The translations under genes and the position numbers were made by a program. The notes beneath the pieces were generated by a model. It was given only the letters and a program-made list of their open reading frames with translations. It had not been told where the DNA came from and searched no databases. Positions 1 through 8,776 of a stretch of DNA of 34,734 bases are shown piece after piece. The stretch is from Treponema sp. (GTDB taxonomy: Bacteria; Spirochaetota; Spirochaetia; Treponematales; Treponemataceae), in contig JAEELR010000153.1 of NCBI GenBank assembly GCA_016282835.1, positions 1 to 34,734 on the forward strand, read 5' to 3'. The first letter of the stretch is position 1. Each line of letters starts with the position of its first letter.

Positions 1-68
1 TGAGCGCTGAAGAAGCAAAAAAATACGGTCTTGTTGATTGCATTATGGAACCAAAAGGAGACAAATAA
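1..68 (+). CDS. clpP: ATP-dependent Clp protease proteolytic subunit, C-terminal end (partial)
   Basis: Only the last 22 codons are in the window. They read as a typical ClpP tail, with the family's '[12 protein letters not shown]' stretch (the lysine-tyrosine-glycine-leucine-valine-aspartate element near the end of ClpP), ending in TAA at 66-68. The last base of the stop codon is the first base of the clpX ATG, so the two genes are almost certainly translationally coupled. ClpP is the serine peptidase barrel that ClpX feeds. The catalytic Ser, His and Asp lie upstream of the window and cannot be checked. The call rests on the short tail plus the clpX neighbour. Confidence 0.85.
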   Translation, partial: SAEEAKKYGLVDCIMEPKGDK

Positions 69-1327
69 TGGGAATGTTTACAAAATCACATCCTGCAATC
101 TGTGCTTTCTGCGGAAGACCTGCAGATAATAACAGACGTGTTGTGCGTTCACCAAATGATGATATATGTATTTGTGAGCATTGTATTGCTACATGCCAGA
201 CAATCTTAAACGATGAAACTCATAATCTTGCTCCAATCAATATGGATAACATCCCTACTCCAAAAGAATTTAAAGAGTATCTGGATCAGTATGTAATTGG
301 TCAGGACTATGCAAAAAAAGTTTTATCTGTAGCAGTTTATAATCACTATAAAAAGCTTTCGATTCCTTTAGAGCAGCAGTTAAAGAGTGAAATTACAATT
401 GAAAAATCAAATATTTTATTCTTAGGACCTACTGGAAGCGGAAAAACTTTACTTGCAAGAACTCTGGCACAAAAGTTAAAGGTACCATTTGCAATTGCAG
501 ACGCTACAACCTTAACAGAAGCTGGTTATGTAGGTGAAGACGTAGAAAATGTACTTCTTAAGCTTATAAATGCAGCTGACGGCGATGTTGCAGCCGCTGA
601 AAGAGGAATTATCTTTATTGATGAAATAGATAAAATTGCCAGAAAAAGCGAAAACACTTCAATAACCCGCGATGTTTCGGGCGAAGGTGTTCAGCAGGCA
701 CTTCTTAAAATTCTTGAAGGTACAAAAGCTTCTGTTCCACCACAGGGCGGAAGAAAACATCCTAACCAGGAAATGATTGAAATCGATACTTCAAATATCC
801 TTTTCATTTGTGGAGGAGCATTTGTAGGTCTTGAAAAGATAATTGAACAGCGTTTATCTTCTTCTTCAATTGGTTTTGGTGCAACTGGCGTAAAAAGAAC
901 TGATGAAGAAAGAATGGAACTTTTAAATCAGGTAACTTCTGATGACCTTGTAAAATTCGGCTTGATTCCTGAATTAATTGGCCGTTTACCAGTTACCTGT
1001 GCATTAAAGGAATTAAATAAGGAAGACTTAAAGCGCGTTTTAGTAGAGCCTAAAAACTCTATTGTAAAGCAGTATCAGGCAAATTTTGCAATTGATGATG
1101 TTGATCTTGATTTCGATGATGATTCATTAAATGAAATTGTTGAGATTGCAATAAAGAATAAAACTGGAGCCCGCGGACTTCGTGCAATTGTAGAAAAGAT
1201 TTTGCTTGATGTAATGTACGAAATTCCAAGCATAAAGGGCAAAAAGCATTTAACGATTACAAAAGAAATTGTTGATACAAAAAAAGTTGCTAATCTGGAA
1301 AATCTTTTAATCGATAAAACAGCTTAA
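68..1327 (+). CDS. clpX: ATP-dependent Clp protease ATP-binding subunit ClpX
   Basis: AAA+ unfoldase that recognises, unfolds and threads substrates into ClpP in the cytoplasm. The N-terminal zinc-binding domain has two CxxC pairs (CAFC and CEHC). The AAA+ domain carries Walker A GPTGSGKT (residues 120-127), the GYVGED pore loop, Walker B IIFIDEID, and an LIGRLPV arginine-finger/sensor segment. The C-terminal small domain contains the sensor-2 GARGLR motif. The length of 419 aa is normal for ClpX. An in-frame ATG at 38 lies inside clpP. I chose ATG 68 because AAAGGAG at 54-60 sits about 7 bp before it and the product then begins MGMFTKS as expected. The gene overlaps the clpP stop codon by one base and is followed by a terminator at 1342, so clpP-clpX is the end of an operon. 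Confidence 0.97.
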   Translation: MGMFTKSHPAICAFCGRPADNNRRVVRSPNDDICICEHCIATCQTILNDETHNLAPINMDNIPTPKEFKEYLDQYVIGQDYAKKVLSVAVYNHYKKLSIPLEQQLKSEITIEKSNILFLGPTGSGKTLLARTLAQKLKVPFAIADATTLTEAGYVGEDVENVLLKLINAADGDVAAAERGIIFIDEIDKIARKSENTSITRDVSGEGVQQALLKILEGTKASVPPQGGRKHPNQEMIEIDTSNILFICGGAFVGLEKIIEQRLSSSSIGFGATGVKRTDEERMELLNQVTSDDLVKFGLIPELIGRLPVTCALKELNKEDLKRVLVEPKNSIVKQYQANFAIDDVDLDFDDDSLNEIVEIAIKNKTGARGLRAIVEKILLDVMYEIPSIKGKKHLTITKEIVDTKKVANLENLLIDKTA

Positions 1328-1341
1328 AGCCAGACTGAATA

Positions 1342-1370
1342 AGGGGGATGCAAATATCCCTCTTTTTTTT
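1342..1370 (+). terminator. Rho-independent terminator after clpX
   Basis: An 8-bp stem (AGGGGGAT against ATCCCTCT, one G-U pair) with a 6-nt loop is followed by eight T residues. It ends 9 bp before the stop codon of the convergent glycosyltransferase gene. The reverse direction has no comparable T run, so it should act mainly on clpPX. Confidence 0.85.
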
Positions 1371-1379
1371 GCATGTGAT

Positions 1380-2525
1380 TTAATTTAAACTTTCTTCTTC
1401 TGTGTTGAGTTCATCAAGTAATTTAAAAATGTTTTCAACTGTTTTTTCCCAGGTAAAGTTTTTAGTCCATTCGATTCCACTTTTAATTACTTTTTCACGC
1501 CAGTCTTTATCATTTACAACTTTATCAATTGCAGCACTTATATCTTCTACTTTAGAACTGTCAAAATAACATGCAAGATTTCCCGTAATTTCAGGGAGTG
1601 CTCCAGATGAAGAACACGCAACAGGAATTCCAGAAGCCATTGCCTCTAAAACAGGAAGTGCAACACCCTCGTTTATTGCTGGGAAAATACACGCTTCTGC
1701 ATTTCTATATAATTTTGAAAAATTCTCTGGTGAAAAATATCCTGTAATAAAAATATCAGATGAATACTCTGAAATATAGGCAGCTTTATGAACTTCATCA
1801 CTATAAGGGCCTTCTGCACCCGCTATAACTAATCGCAGGGAACTTCCGGTGCGTTTTTTGAAACTGTTAAAGGCTTTTATCAATTCAAGATGCTTTTTCT
1901 GGTTATTCTGCATTTTAGAGCCATAAACAATGTATTTCTTTTTAATCGCAAAAGGCTTTATATTTACAATCTGAGAATCATTTTCGATGTGTTCCAGATC
2001 AGCAGGGAAAAAGATTGCCTGGTTTATGCCTGAATAGATTACTTTTATGAGGGATGAATTAACTCCTATCTTAACCAAATCTTTTTTTATGTATTCGCTT
2101 GAAGCAATAACTGCAACACAGGAGTTCAGGAGTTTTTTTATTTTCTTTTCGCCCAAAAAGATTCTGTTGTTTTTTATTGAAGCAGAAACAACTTCATTTA
2201 CAATAACTATCGAAGGAAGAGTGATGCTGTCCGGTAAAAAGCGAGGGCCTCCGGCATAAATTACCATGTCAAAATTATTTTTTTTATAGAATTTATTTAT
2301 TGAAAACTTATGAAAGAATCTGTCCAGAATGATATTATCCAAAGAATTTACGCTGATGTATTCTAAGTGATTATCATTAAAATAGGTAAATCTATCTGTT
2401 TCATTTCCAAATAAAACGAAATTATATTTATCATTTGATGTAAGATGCTGAATAACAGAATATAAATACGTTCCTAATCCAGACTTCCCGTGCTCACAAC
2501 CAAATGTACTGATTCCCACTCTCAT
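1380..2525 (-). CDS. Glycosyltransferase family 4 (GT-B fold)
   Basis: Probable cytoplasmic retaining glycosyltransferase that moves a sugar from an activated donor to a glycan or lipid acceptor; donor and acceptor cannot be named from sequence. The N-terminal Rossmann half starts with a glycine-rich loop (GKSGLGTY, residues 13-20) typical of GT4 acceptor domains. The C-terminal half has the GT4 E-x7-E signature (E286 and E294 in NEGVALPVLE) and the following SGIPVACSSSGALPEI donor-site segment. The length of 381 aa is normal. It stands alone, not in a polysaccharide cluster, and converges on clpX. No Shine-Dalgarno precedes the ATG. A TATAGT hexamer (minus strand, 2534-2539) ends 8 bp before it, so a leaderless message is possible. 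Confidence 0.85.
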   Translation of the reverse strand: MRVGISTFGCEHGKSGLGTYLYSVIQHLTSNDKYNFVLFGNETDRFTYFNDNHLEYISVNSLDNIILDRFFHKFSINKFYKKNNFDMVIYAGGPRFLPDSITLPSIVIVNEVVSASIKNNRIFLGEKKIKKLLNSCVAVIASSEYIKKDLVKIGVNSSLIKVIYSGINQAIFFPADLEHIENDSQIVNIKPFAIKKKYIVYGSKMQNNQKKHLELIKAFNSFKKRTGSSLRLVIAGAEGPYSDEVHKAAYISEYSSDIFITGYFSPENFSKLYRNAEACIFPAINEGVALPVLEAMASGIPVACSSSGALPEITGNLACYFDSSKVEDISAAIDKVVNDKDWREKVIKSGIEWTKNFTWEKTVENIFKLLDELNTEEESLN

Positions 2526-2533
2526 AGAATCAT

Positions 2534-2567
2534 ACTATATCACAAAACAAACAAATTATGCTATATT
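2534..2567. promoter_or_regulatory. Divergent promoter region between glycosyltransferase and helicase
   Basis: Only 49 bp separate the two start codons. On the minus strand TATAGT (2534-2539) lies 8 bp before the glycosyltransferase ATG. On the plus strand TATATT (2562-2567) lies 7 bp before the helicase ATG. I see no convincing -35 elements and no Shine-Dalgarno for either gene. The -10 calls rest on hexamer match and position only. Confidence 0.3.
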
Positions 2568-2574
2568 TACGACT

Positions 2575-3771
2575 ATGACATTTTCAGAATTAAATATAAA
2601 TAATGAACTCATAGAAAAGCTTTCCAAAATAAATATTGTTGAACCGACTGCTGTACAGAAAAAGATAATTCCTCTCATAAATGAAGACAAAAACCTCATG
2701 TTTCAAAGCGAAACCGGGACCGGAAAAACTTATGCTTATCTTTTACCGCTTATATCCAAACTTTTAAGGGAAGATGCAAATGGTAAAGAAATAAAAATCC
2801 TTATTATTGCACCAACTTATGAACTGGCTTCTCAGATAAAGATTCAGATTCAGGCAGTTTCAAATATAAAATCCGTACTTTGCATCGGCGGCTCCCCTAT
2901 TACACGGCAAATTGAAATGCTTAAGGAAAAACCTAGAATTGTAATTGGTGGGGCTGCAAGAATCCTGGAATTAATCCATTTAAAGAAAATCAAAACTAAC
3001 TCAGTTGAAACTTTGGTTTTAGATGAAGCAGACAGACTTTTAAGCGTTGAGTTACGAAGCGAAACAGAAAAACTTTTGGAAAGGCTCCCCCGCTCAGTGC
3101 AGTTAATCGGTAACTCTGCAACCGTAAGTGAAACAACGAAAAAAATTCTTCAGAAAGCAAGGGAAGATGTTTCTAAGAATGATGAAGATGTACAAGGCAA
3201 CGAACCAAATCAAAAGGTGCAGAAATCAATTGAATTTGTAAGCCTTCCAATGGAAAATGTTCTGCAAAAAAGAATTACACACTGGGCAATTTACAGTGAA
3301 AAAAGAAGCAAAATAGACACTTTAAGAAGCTTTATTCATGCAGAAAATCCTGAAAAGCTGATTGTATTTACCTGTAAAGCAGATCAGGTTTCAATAATTA
3401 CAAATAAATTGCGCTATAAAAAGATTGAATGTGAAGGCTTGAGCCGCAATACAGAAAAGAAGGAAAGAAAAATAATTATAGACCGATTTAAAAGCGGAAA
3501 AATTAAAGTATTGATTACAACAGATTTAACTTCGAGAGGAATTGATATTCCGGATGTAAGTCATGTTGTCCAGTTAGATTTACCTGAATCAGAAGATTTT
3601 TTTATACACAGAGCCGGACGAACTGCAAGAGCGGGCAAAATGGGCATAAACTGTGTAATTGGTGATGAAGTAGAATTACGCCGTTATGCAGCTTTAGAGA
3701 AAAAACTGAAACTCACTGTATACCCGAAAGAAATCCGCGGCGGAAAAATTGATGCTCCAAAAATGGAATAA
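2575..3771 (+). CDS. DEAD-box RNA helicase
   Basis: ATP-dependent RNA helicase, probably acting in ribosome assembly or RNA turnover. All core motifs are visible: Q motif (PTAVQ, 24-28), motif I SETGTGKT (45-52), Ia PTYELASQ, Ib region with GG, motif II DEAD (150-153), motif III SAT (181-183), motif IV LIVFTC, motif V TDLTSRGIDIPDV, and motif VI HRAGRTAR (345-352). The protein is short (398 aa) and stops soon after the RecA2 domain, so it lacks the basic or RNA-binding C-terminal extensions of DbpA or CsdA. I therefore give no symbol. The linker between the two RecA domains (about 193-215) is acidic and polar. No Shine-Dalgarno is seen upstream. Confidence 0.92.
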   Translation: MTFSELNINNELIEKLSKINIVEPTAVQKKIIPLINEDKNLMFQSETGTGKTYAYLLPLISKLLREDANGKEIKILIIAPTYELASQIKIQIQAVSNIKSVLCIGGSPITRQIEMLKEKPRIVIGGAARILELIHLKKIKTNSVETLVLDEADRLLSVELRSETEKLLERLPRSVQLIGNSATVSETTKKILQKAREDVSKNDEDVQGNEPNQKVQKSIEFVSLPMENVLQKRITHWAIYSEKRSKIDTLRSFIHAENPEKLIVFTCKADQVSIITNKLRYKKIECEGLSRNTEKKERKIIIDRFKSGKIKVLITTDLTSRGIDIPDVSHVVQLDLPESEDFFIHRAGRTARAGKMGINCVIGDEVELRRYAALEKKLKLTVYPKEIRGGKIDAPKME

Positions 3772-3778
3772 ATTCTGC

Positions 3779-3872
3779 ATGGTATAATCAAATGTAAAAC
3801 TTTAGACTCACTCTACCCCAAATTTTACTGACAGCTATTAGTATTGTTAAGAGTTTTTATTCTTGGTATAAT
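3779..3872 (+). promoter_or_regulatory. smc promoter region with repeated extended -10 elements
   Basis: A strong sigma-70-type promoter is formed by TTGTTA (3844-3849), a 17-bp spacer and TATAAT (3867-3872), preceded by TGG (extended -10). An upstream copy of the same 11-mer GGTATAATCAA lies at 3781-3791 and again at 3865-3875. The upstream copy also has TGG before TATAAT but no -35 match. Transcription from the downstream promoter would start near 3879, giving a leader of about 30 nt with AAGGA at 3896-3900 before the smc ATG. Confidence 0.65.
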
Positions 3873-3909
3873 CAATTTACTTTAAATAACGGGATAAGGA
3901 AATAGATTC

Positions 3910-6900
3910 ATGTTCTTAAAAAGTTTGGAAATCTTCGGTTTTAAATCATTTGCAGACCGAACTCATATAAATTTTGCTGATGGAATTACTGCGCTCCTGG
4001 GTCCAAACGGTTGTGGAAAAAGTAATGTTGTAGATGCAATAAAATGGGTACTTGCAGAAAACAAATCTAAAAACCTTCGTGCTGAATCTATGGAAGACGT
4101 TATTTTTAATGGAACAGAAAAGCGTGCAGCCCTTTCCATGGCAGAAGTTACATTAACTATTGCAAACGATAAAGGCCTTTTACCACTGGCTGATTCAGAA
4201 ATTTCTATCCGAAGAAGATTGTACCGTTCAGGCGAAAATGAATACTACATAAACAATAATCAAGTTGGTGCAACAAGCATTAGAAAACTGTTTATGGACA
4301 CTGGTGTCGGTAAAGCCGCTTACTCTGTAATGGAACAGGGAAAAATTGACCAGATACTTTCTTCAAAGCCGGAAGACAGAAGATACCTTTTTGAAGAAGC
4401 AGCTGGAATTAGCCGCAGTAAAGCAGAAGTTGCCGAAGCAGAGCGTGATATTGAAAAAACAAAAATAAATCTTTCGCAAATAGAAATTGGTCTTGCTGAA
4501 ACTAAACGCAATTACGAAAGCCTTAAAATCCAGTCAGAGAAAACACAGAAAAGCAGAAAACTTCAGGAAGAAAAATTTAATTACGAACTTGATATCCAGC
4601 TTTTAAAACTAAAGGATTTTATCCAGAATAAAGCACGCCAGGAAAACGCAAGAAATGAAGCTGAACAGAAACGCGATAATGCAATAAAAGAAATAGAAGA
4701 AATCTACAGCACAATCAATGAAAATACAGATAAAGTAAAAGCCCTGCAGGAAGAAGTTACTGAAAACCAGAAGATAATCATTCAGTTAAACTCTGAGCAG
4801 GCAGGATTAAAAACTGTATTAAATCAATTGCATTCAAATCAAAGTGACATAAAAGAGAAAATAGGACAAATTGAAAACCGAATCAAAAATGTTTCTGAAA
4901 GAATTGATGAATATAACGAAGAAATTGATACACAGAATGCTGAACTTTATGAACAGAATAAACAGTTGAATGACATTTCAAAAAATATAGAAAGTTTTAC
5001 ACTCAACATTACTCAGTCAGCAGGTCAGGTTGATGAAAACCAGAAAACAATCGGTACAAACTCCGGTAAAATAATGAACCTGGATAATGAAAGAGCCAAT
5101 TTACAGAAGCAGCTTGAAGCAATTACAGAAGATATTGTTACAGAGCTTGATGCAAAACTAAAAGATGCAGGCTATTCTTCTTCATCAAATAAAAAGGCAC
5201 AGGAAGATTTGGAGCTGAATCTCAAAAAGATTAAAATATTTACGAGCGGAAAATTAAATATCTTTAGAGACTGGGCATCCCTTACTACACACTCAGAAAC
5301 TGATGTAAAAAAATTCAGTACTGAATCAGTTCAAATTTTTGAAGAACTCGAAAGAATGTTTACTGAATTAAATAAAGCAATTGATGAATACACAAAAACA
5401 ACTCCTCAGTTCATAGACGAATTCCTTTCTCCAGAAGGTATTATTACCAAGAAAAGAGCAATTGATTCTGAAATACAGAAAAATCTTTCTACAATCGACG
5501 GAATAAAAGAACAGAATAAAGAACTGGAAAAAATCAACACTGAATTAAATAAAAAAATAAATGAATACAAAGAAACTCTTGAAAAGCTTAGAATCAATCA
5601 GGCAAAGATGATTCAAAACATCACTTTCTGCCAGCAGCAGATTTCAAGATTAAAGTTAAGCATTTCAACAGAAAAAGAGTCTCTGGTTGAACTTGAAAAT
5701 GAACTGACTCAGGAAAATCAAAGACGCGACGATAACAGCGAAAAAATTGAAGAGTATGAAGAGCAGCTTGCAGAACTCCAGAAAAAAGGCGGTGAAATCG
5801 CTGACAAGCTTATACAGCTCGACAACCTTATAAAAGAATGCAACAGCAAAGTTTCCGGCAAAGAATCTGCATTACAGAAGAAACAGGACGAAAGAAACCG
5901 ATATCAGGCTCAGTACGAAAAGTTCAGCATGGATATTGTACAGACTGACACTGAAATCAGGAACGTAAAGCAAAACTTCCAGGATAATAATTCAAGGGAT
6001 TTAATGGAATTCGAAGAAAAGATGTACACAATAAAAGCATCTCCTCTCGAATTAAAATCAAAGCTTGCAGAGGTAAAACAGAAGATTCAGGAGCTTGGTT
6101 CAGTAAACCACATGGCTGTTGAACTGTTTGCAGAAGAAAAAGAAAGATACGAAAGACAGCAGGCAAACTTTAATGACACGAAAAAAACTCTGGAAAATCT
6201 TGTGCGTGTCAGCGAAGAAATCAGAACAAAATCTTCTGAGATGTTCCTTGAAACTTATAACATCATCAGAAAGAATTTCCATAACCGCTTCAGACGACTG
6301 TTCAATGGTGGAAAGGCTGAACTCAGGCTTAGTGATCCGACAAATGTTTTAACAAGCGGTATTGATATTTATGCACAGCCGCCAGGAAAAAAACTTGAAA
6401 ACATTTCTTTGCTTTCCGGTGGTGAAAAAACAATGACTGCAGTAGCTTTACTGTTTGCAACTTATCAGGTAAGACCTAGTCCGTTCTGTTTACTTGATGA
6501 AATTGATGCAGCTTTAGACGATAAAAATGTTTCAAGCTTTGTAAGCACTTTGCACGACTTTGCTAATGTCAGCCAGTATATTGTAATTACTCACAACAGG
6601 AAAACTGTAGTTGCAGCTTCAAGTCTTTTGGGTGTTACCATGGAAGAAAGCGGAATTACAAAAGTTGTTCAAATCAGACTTGATGAAGACATGAAAAACG
6701 GAAAAGCAGTCTTTGAAGAAGATGATAATTTTGTTGAAGAAGATGTTGCTCCTGAAGAAGGAATTGTAATTCCCCCTCGCCCGCCAAGACGTGAACATAA
6801 TCCTGACGGAAGTGTTAAGATTAAAGTTAAGGATGAAAGTACTGGCGACGAAAATACAGAAGCTTTAGAAACAGATAATGATGCAGAAGTAAATAATGCT

Positions 6901-6978
6901 GAAGCTGAAGTTGAAGCTGAAAATGAAGAAAGTTCTAACGAGACGACAGAGACAGAAGCTTCATCACAAGCAGAATAA
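3910..6978 (+). CDS. smc: SMC-type chromosome segregation ATPase, short form with no recognisable hinge
   Basis: Chromosome condensation/segregation ATPase of the SMC family. The N-terminal head starts with the diagnostic MFLKSLEIFGFKSFAD, then Walker A GPNGCGKS (31-38), an IKWVLAE segment, and a head that ends near residue 170. Long coiled coil follows (about 175-395 and 515-790). The C-terminal head has the ABC signature LLSGGEKT (834-841) and Walker B PFCLLDEIDAALD (858-870), then an H-loop (ITHN). Bacterial SMCs are usually about 1150-1200 aa; this one is 1022 aa, and about 110 of those form a Glu/Asp-rich tail after the head. The region expected to hold the hinge (about 395-515) lacks the usual glycine-rich hinge motifs and the AIEAALG-like segment. 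No scpA or scpB is adjacent. It is followed by 16996-type envelope genes in the same direction, beginning 17 bp after the stop codon. Confidence 0.9.
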   Translation: MFLKSLEIFGFKSFADRTHINFADGITALLGPNGCGKSNVVDAIKWVLAENKSKNLRAESMEDVIFNGTEKRAALSMAEVTLTIANDKGLLPLADSEISIRRRLYRSGENEYYINNNQVGATSIRKLFMDTGVGKAAYSVMEQGKIDQILSSKPEDRRYLFEEAAGISRSKAEVAEAERDIEKTKINLSQIEIGLAETKRNYESLKIQSEKTQKSRKLQEEKFNYELDIQLLKLKDFIQNKARQENARNEAEQKRDNAIKEIEEIYSTINENTDKVKALQEEVTENQKIIIQLNSEQAGLKTVLNQLHSNQSDIKEKIGQIENRIKNVSERIDEYNEEIDTQNAELYEQNKQLNDISKNIESFTLNITQSAGQVDENQKTIGTNSGKIMNLDNERANLQKQLEAITEDIVTELDAKLKDAGYSSSSNKKAQEDLELNLKKIKIFTSGKLNIFRDWASLTTHSETDVKKFSTESVQIFEELERMFTELNKAIDEYTKTTPQFIDEFLSPEGIITKKRAIDSEIQKNLSTIDGIKEQNKELEKINTELNKKINEYKETLEKLRINQAKMIQNITFCQQQISRLKLSISTEKESLVELENELTQENQRRDDNSEKIEEYEEQLAELQKKGGEIADKLIQLDNLIKECNSKVSGKESALQKKQDERNRYQAQYEKFSMDIVQTDTEIRNVKQNFQDNNSRDLMEFEEKMYTIKASPLELKSKLAEVKQKIQELGSVNHMAVELFAEEKERYERQQANFNDTKKTLENLVRVSEEIRTKSSEMFLETYNIIRKNFHNRFRRLFNGGKAELRLSDPTNVLTSGIDIYAQPPGKKLENISLLSGGEKTMTAVALLFATYQVRPSPFCLLDEIDAALDDKNVSSFVSTLHDFANVSQYIVITHNRKTVVAASSLLGVTMEESGITKVVQIRLDEDMKNGKAVFEEDDNFVEEDVAPEEGIVIPPRPPRREHNPDGSVKIKVKDESTGDENTEALETDNDAEVNNAEAEVEAENEESSNETTETEASSQAE

Positions 6979-6995
6979 TAAAATAAAATAAGGTT

Positions 6996-7382
6996 ATGGA
7001 GTTGATAAAAGATTTTATAGAAAGAATAAAAACTTTTATTCTAGAAAGTTCAAAACTTGTAAAAGCTCTGCTCATAATTTTATGCACATTGATTTTGTCT
7101 TCAATAATTATTTTACTGGTAACGCTGCCAAAAAGACCTGCTAAAAGACACAAAAAAGCTAATCCAATTGCAGAACAGGAACAGAAAGTAAATGAAGAAG
7201 AGTTTTTTAAGCCGGAAGAATTAAAACTTACTGATGATTATTATTATTTAAATGAAAAAAAGTTAATATGGAATGAAGATGATGTAAAGGAATATTTTAC
7301 ACTTCCTACAGAAGAAAACATAAAACCTTTAAGTGAAGCGAATGAAAAAATTGTAGATGAGATTTTAGGAGTTGCACCGTGA
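6996..7382 (+). CDS. Single-pass membrane protein, function unknown
   Basis: I do not recognise this 128-aa protein. It has an amphipathic N-terminus (residues 1-20), one strongly hydrophobic segment (about 23-45, ALLIILCTLILSSIIILLVT), a basic patch right after it (KRPAKRHKK), then an acidic, mostly hydrophilic C-terminal part. The basic patch beside the membrane segment suggests that side stays in the cytoplasm, but orientation is uncertain. The Shine-Dalgarno (AAGG) is only 2-3 bp from the ATG, which is tight, yet no better start exists. Its stop TGA overlaps the GTG start of the next lipoprotein gene, so the two are coupled and probably act together at the envelope. Confidence 0.6.
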   Translation: MELIKDFIERIKTFILESSKLVKALLIILCTLILSSIIILLVTLPKRPAKRHKKANPIAEQEQKVNEEEFFKPEELKLTDDYYYLNEKKLIWNEDDVKEYFTLPTEENIKPLSEANEKIVDEILGVAP

Positions 7383-8761
7383 AAATATATATATATTTAT
7401 TTTTTATCTTAATAAGCCTTTTGTTTATTACAGCGTGTTCAAGTACAAAAAATATTGAAACCGATAAACCTCTCCAGGAATTAGAAGAAAATGAACTGGC
7501 AGAAGAAAATGAATCAAGCGAAACTCCAGACTCAGCAGAAGAAATAAAGCCGATTGAAGAACCGGAAGTTTTTGAAAATGAAGAAAATGAAACTGAAGAC
7601 ACAGAAACTTTATACGAAGAAATAAATGATGAAGATGCGTACTTTGAAAGTGATGTAACAGTGCTTATTCCTTCAAATGACAAAAGCTTAAATGATAAAT
7701 CAATTGAAAATGAAAGCGTAAATGAAATTATAGAAGCTGAAACTGAACTGATAAGAACTGAAGAAAATAATGAAATCACTGAAATTGATAATTTGAATAA
7801 TAAAAATAGTTTAAATGATACAGAAGCATCTGAAGTAAATTTAGTTTCAAGTGATGAAAATGAAGTTGGACTTGATATAAGCGAAGAGAATTCAATTGAT
7901 ATAGAAAATATGGATTCTGTCGATTCAAATGAAAATATTGCCGCAACTGAAAATGAAAATAAAACGAAAAAAGCGAATGAAGAAGTTATAATTTCCAGAA
8001 GTGTTAAATTGATGAAGAATCAGTATCTGGATGTTCTGTACCCTGGAAGCGGCTGGGTTTATTTAGGTGAAGTAAATGACACTGAAAAACTCAGGTACTT
8101 TGGAAGAAAAATTACTGAAAAGGATATGCTCTTTTCTTTAAGAACTAAAGACGAAGGAAAAGCAATTCTTCACTTTTATAAAGTTGATAAATTAAACGGT
8201 CAGAATATAAACGATTACCTTGAAGTTATAATTTCTGGAGTAAACACAACACAGGACAGAGTAAGGGCTCCTGATTATGCAGAAAAAGTGCCTCCGAAAA
8301 ATCCAGTTGAAAACATTAAACCTAAAAATACCGAAGAGAAAAAAATAAACGATGAACCAAAAGCTATAGAAACTAAAAAAACAAATGAACAAACTGAAAT
8401 TTCGAACACTCAAATTGAAAGCAAAGAAAATTTAACATCAACTGAAGAAAACAAAACTTCCTCTGATGCTTCACTTTCAAATGATGAAGTTCTTAAGCTT
8501 GCAAAAGAAAGTTTTAACAGAAAAGATTATAAAGCTGCCCTTGATTATATAAATCAATATTTAGCAAATTCCGTTTCACTGTATGATGAAGCTTTATTCT
8601 ATAAGGCCCAGATTCTTGAATCCCCTTCAACTTACAAAAATATAAAGCAGGCAATTGAGTGTTACGAAAAAATTGTAAAAGAATATCCAAAAAGTGCTTA
8701 TTGGAAAAAATCAAATGAACGGGCAACATATTTAAAACGATTTTATCTAAATGTGCGTTAA
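7379..8761 (+). CDS. Acidic lipoprotein with C-terminal TPR-like domain
   Basis: Predicted lipoprotein: a hydrophobic signal ends in lipobox FITAC with Cys20. Residues 21-200 are very rich in Glu, Asn, Asp, Ser and Thr with many short ENE/EE runs, so they are likely disordered. About 205-285 forms a compact beta-rich segment (LDVLYPGSGWVYLGEV onward). A second polar linker follows, and the last 90 residues look like TPR/YbgF-type helices (KLAKESFNRKDYKAALDYI; AIECYEKIVKEYPKSAYW). The start is GTG at 7379, supported by AGGAG at 7367-7371 with a 7-bp gap; it overlaps the upstream stop. A role in envelope assembly or peptidoglycan-linked scaffolding is plausible from the TPR part, but the exact function is unknown. 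Confidence 0.7.
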   Translation: MKIYIYLFFILISLLFITACSSTKNIETDKPLQELEENELAEENESSETPDSAEEIKPIEEPEVFENEENETEDTETLYEEINDEDAYFESDVTVLIPSNDKSLNDKSIENESVNEIIEAETELIRTEENNEITEIDNLNNKNSLNDTEASEVNLVSSDENEVGLDISEENSIDIENMDSVDSNENIAATENENKTKKANEEVIISRSVKLMKNQYLDVLYPGSGWVYLGEVNDTEKLRYFGRKITEKDMLFSLRTKDEGKAILHFYKVDKLNGQNINDYLEVIISGVNTTQDRVRAPDYAEKVPPKNPVENIKPKNTEEKKINDEPKAIETKKTNEQTEISNTQIESKENLTSTEENKTSSDASLSNDEVLKLAKESFNRKDYKAALDYINQYLANSVSLYDEALFYKAQILESPSTYKNIKQAIECYEKIVKEYPKSAYWKKSNERATYLKRFYLNVR

Positions 8762-8776
8762 CATAAAGGAGCGTTT

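Noticed and set aside
38-67. Upstream in-frame ATG at 38 as the clpX start
   Set aside because: It lies inside clpP and lacks a ribosome site. ATG 68 has AAAGGAG at the right distance and gives a normal ClpX N-terminus.
2047-2259. Plus-strand open frame inside the glycosyltransferase gene
   Set aside because: Shadow of a clear GT4 coding region, with no family resemblance.
7306-7779. Ser-rich open frame on the minus strand
   Set aside because: It is the complement of the Glu-rich (GAA/TCT-type) codons of the acidic lipoprotein, with no ribosome site.
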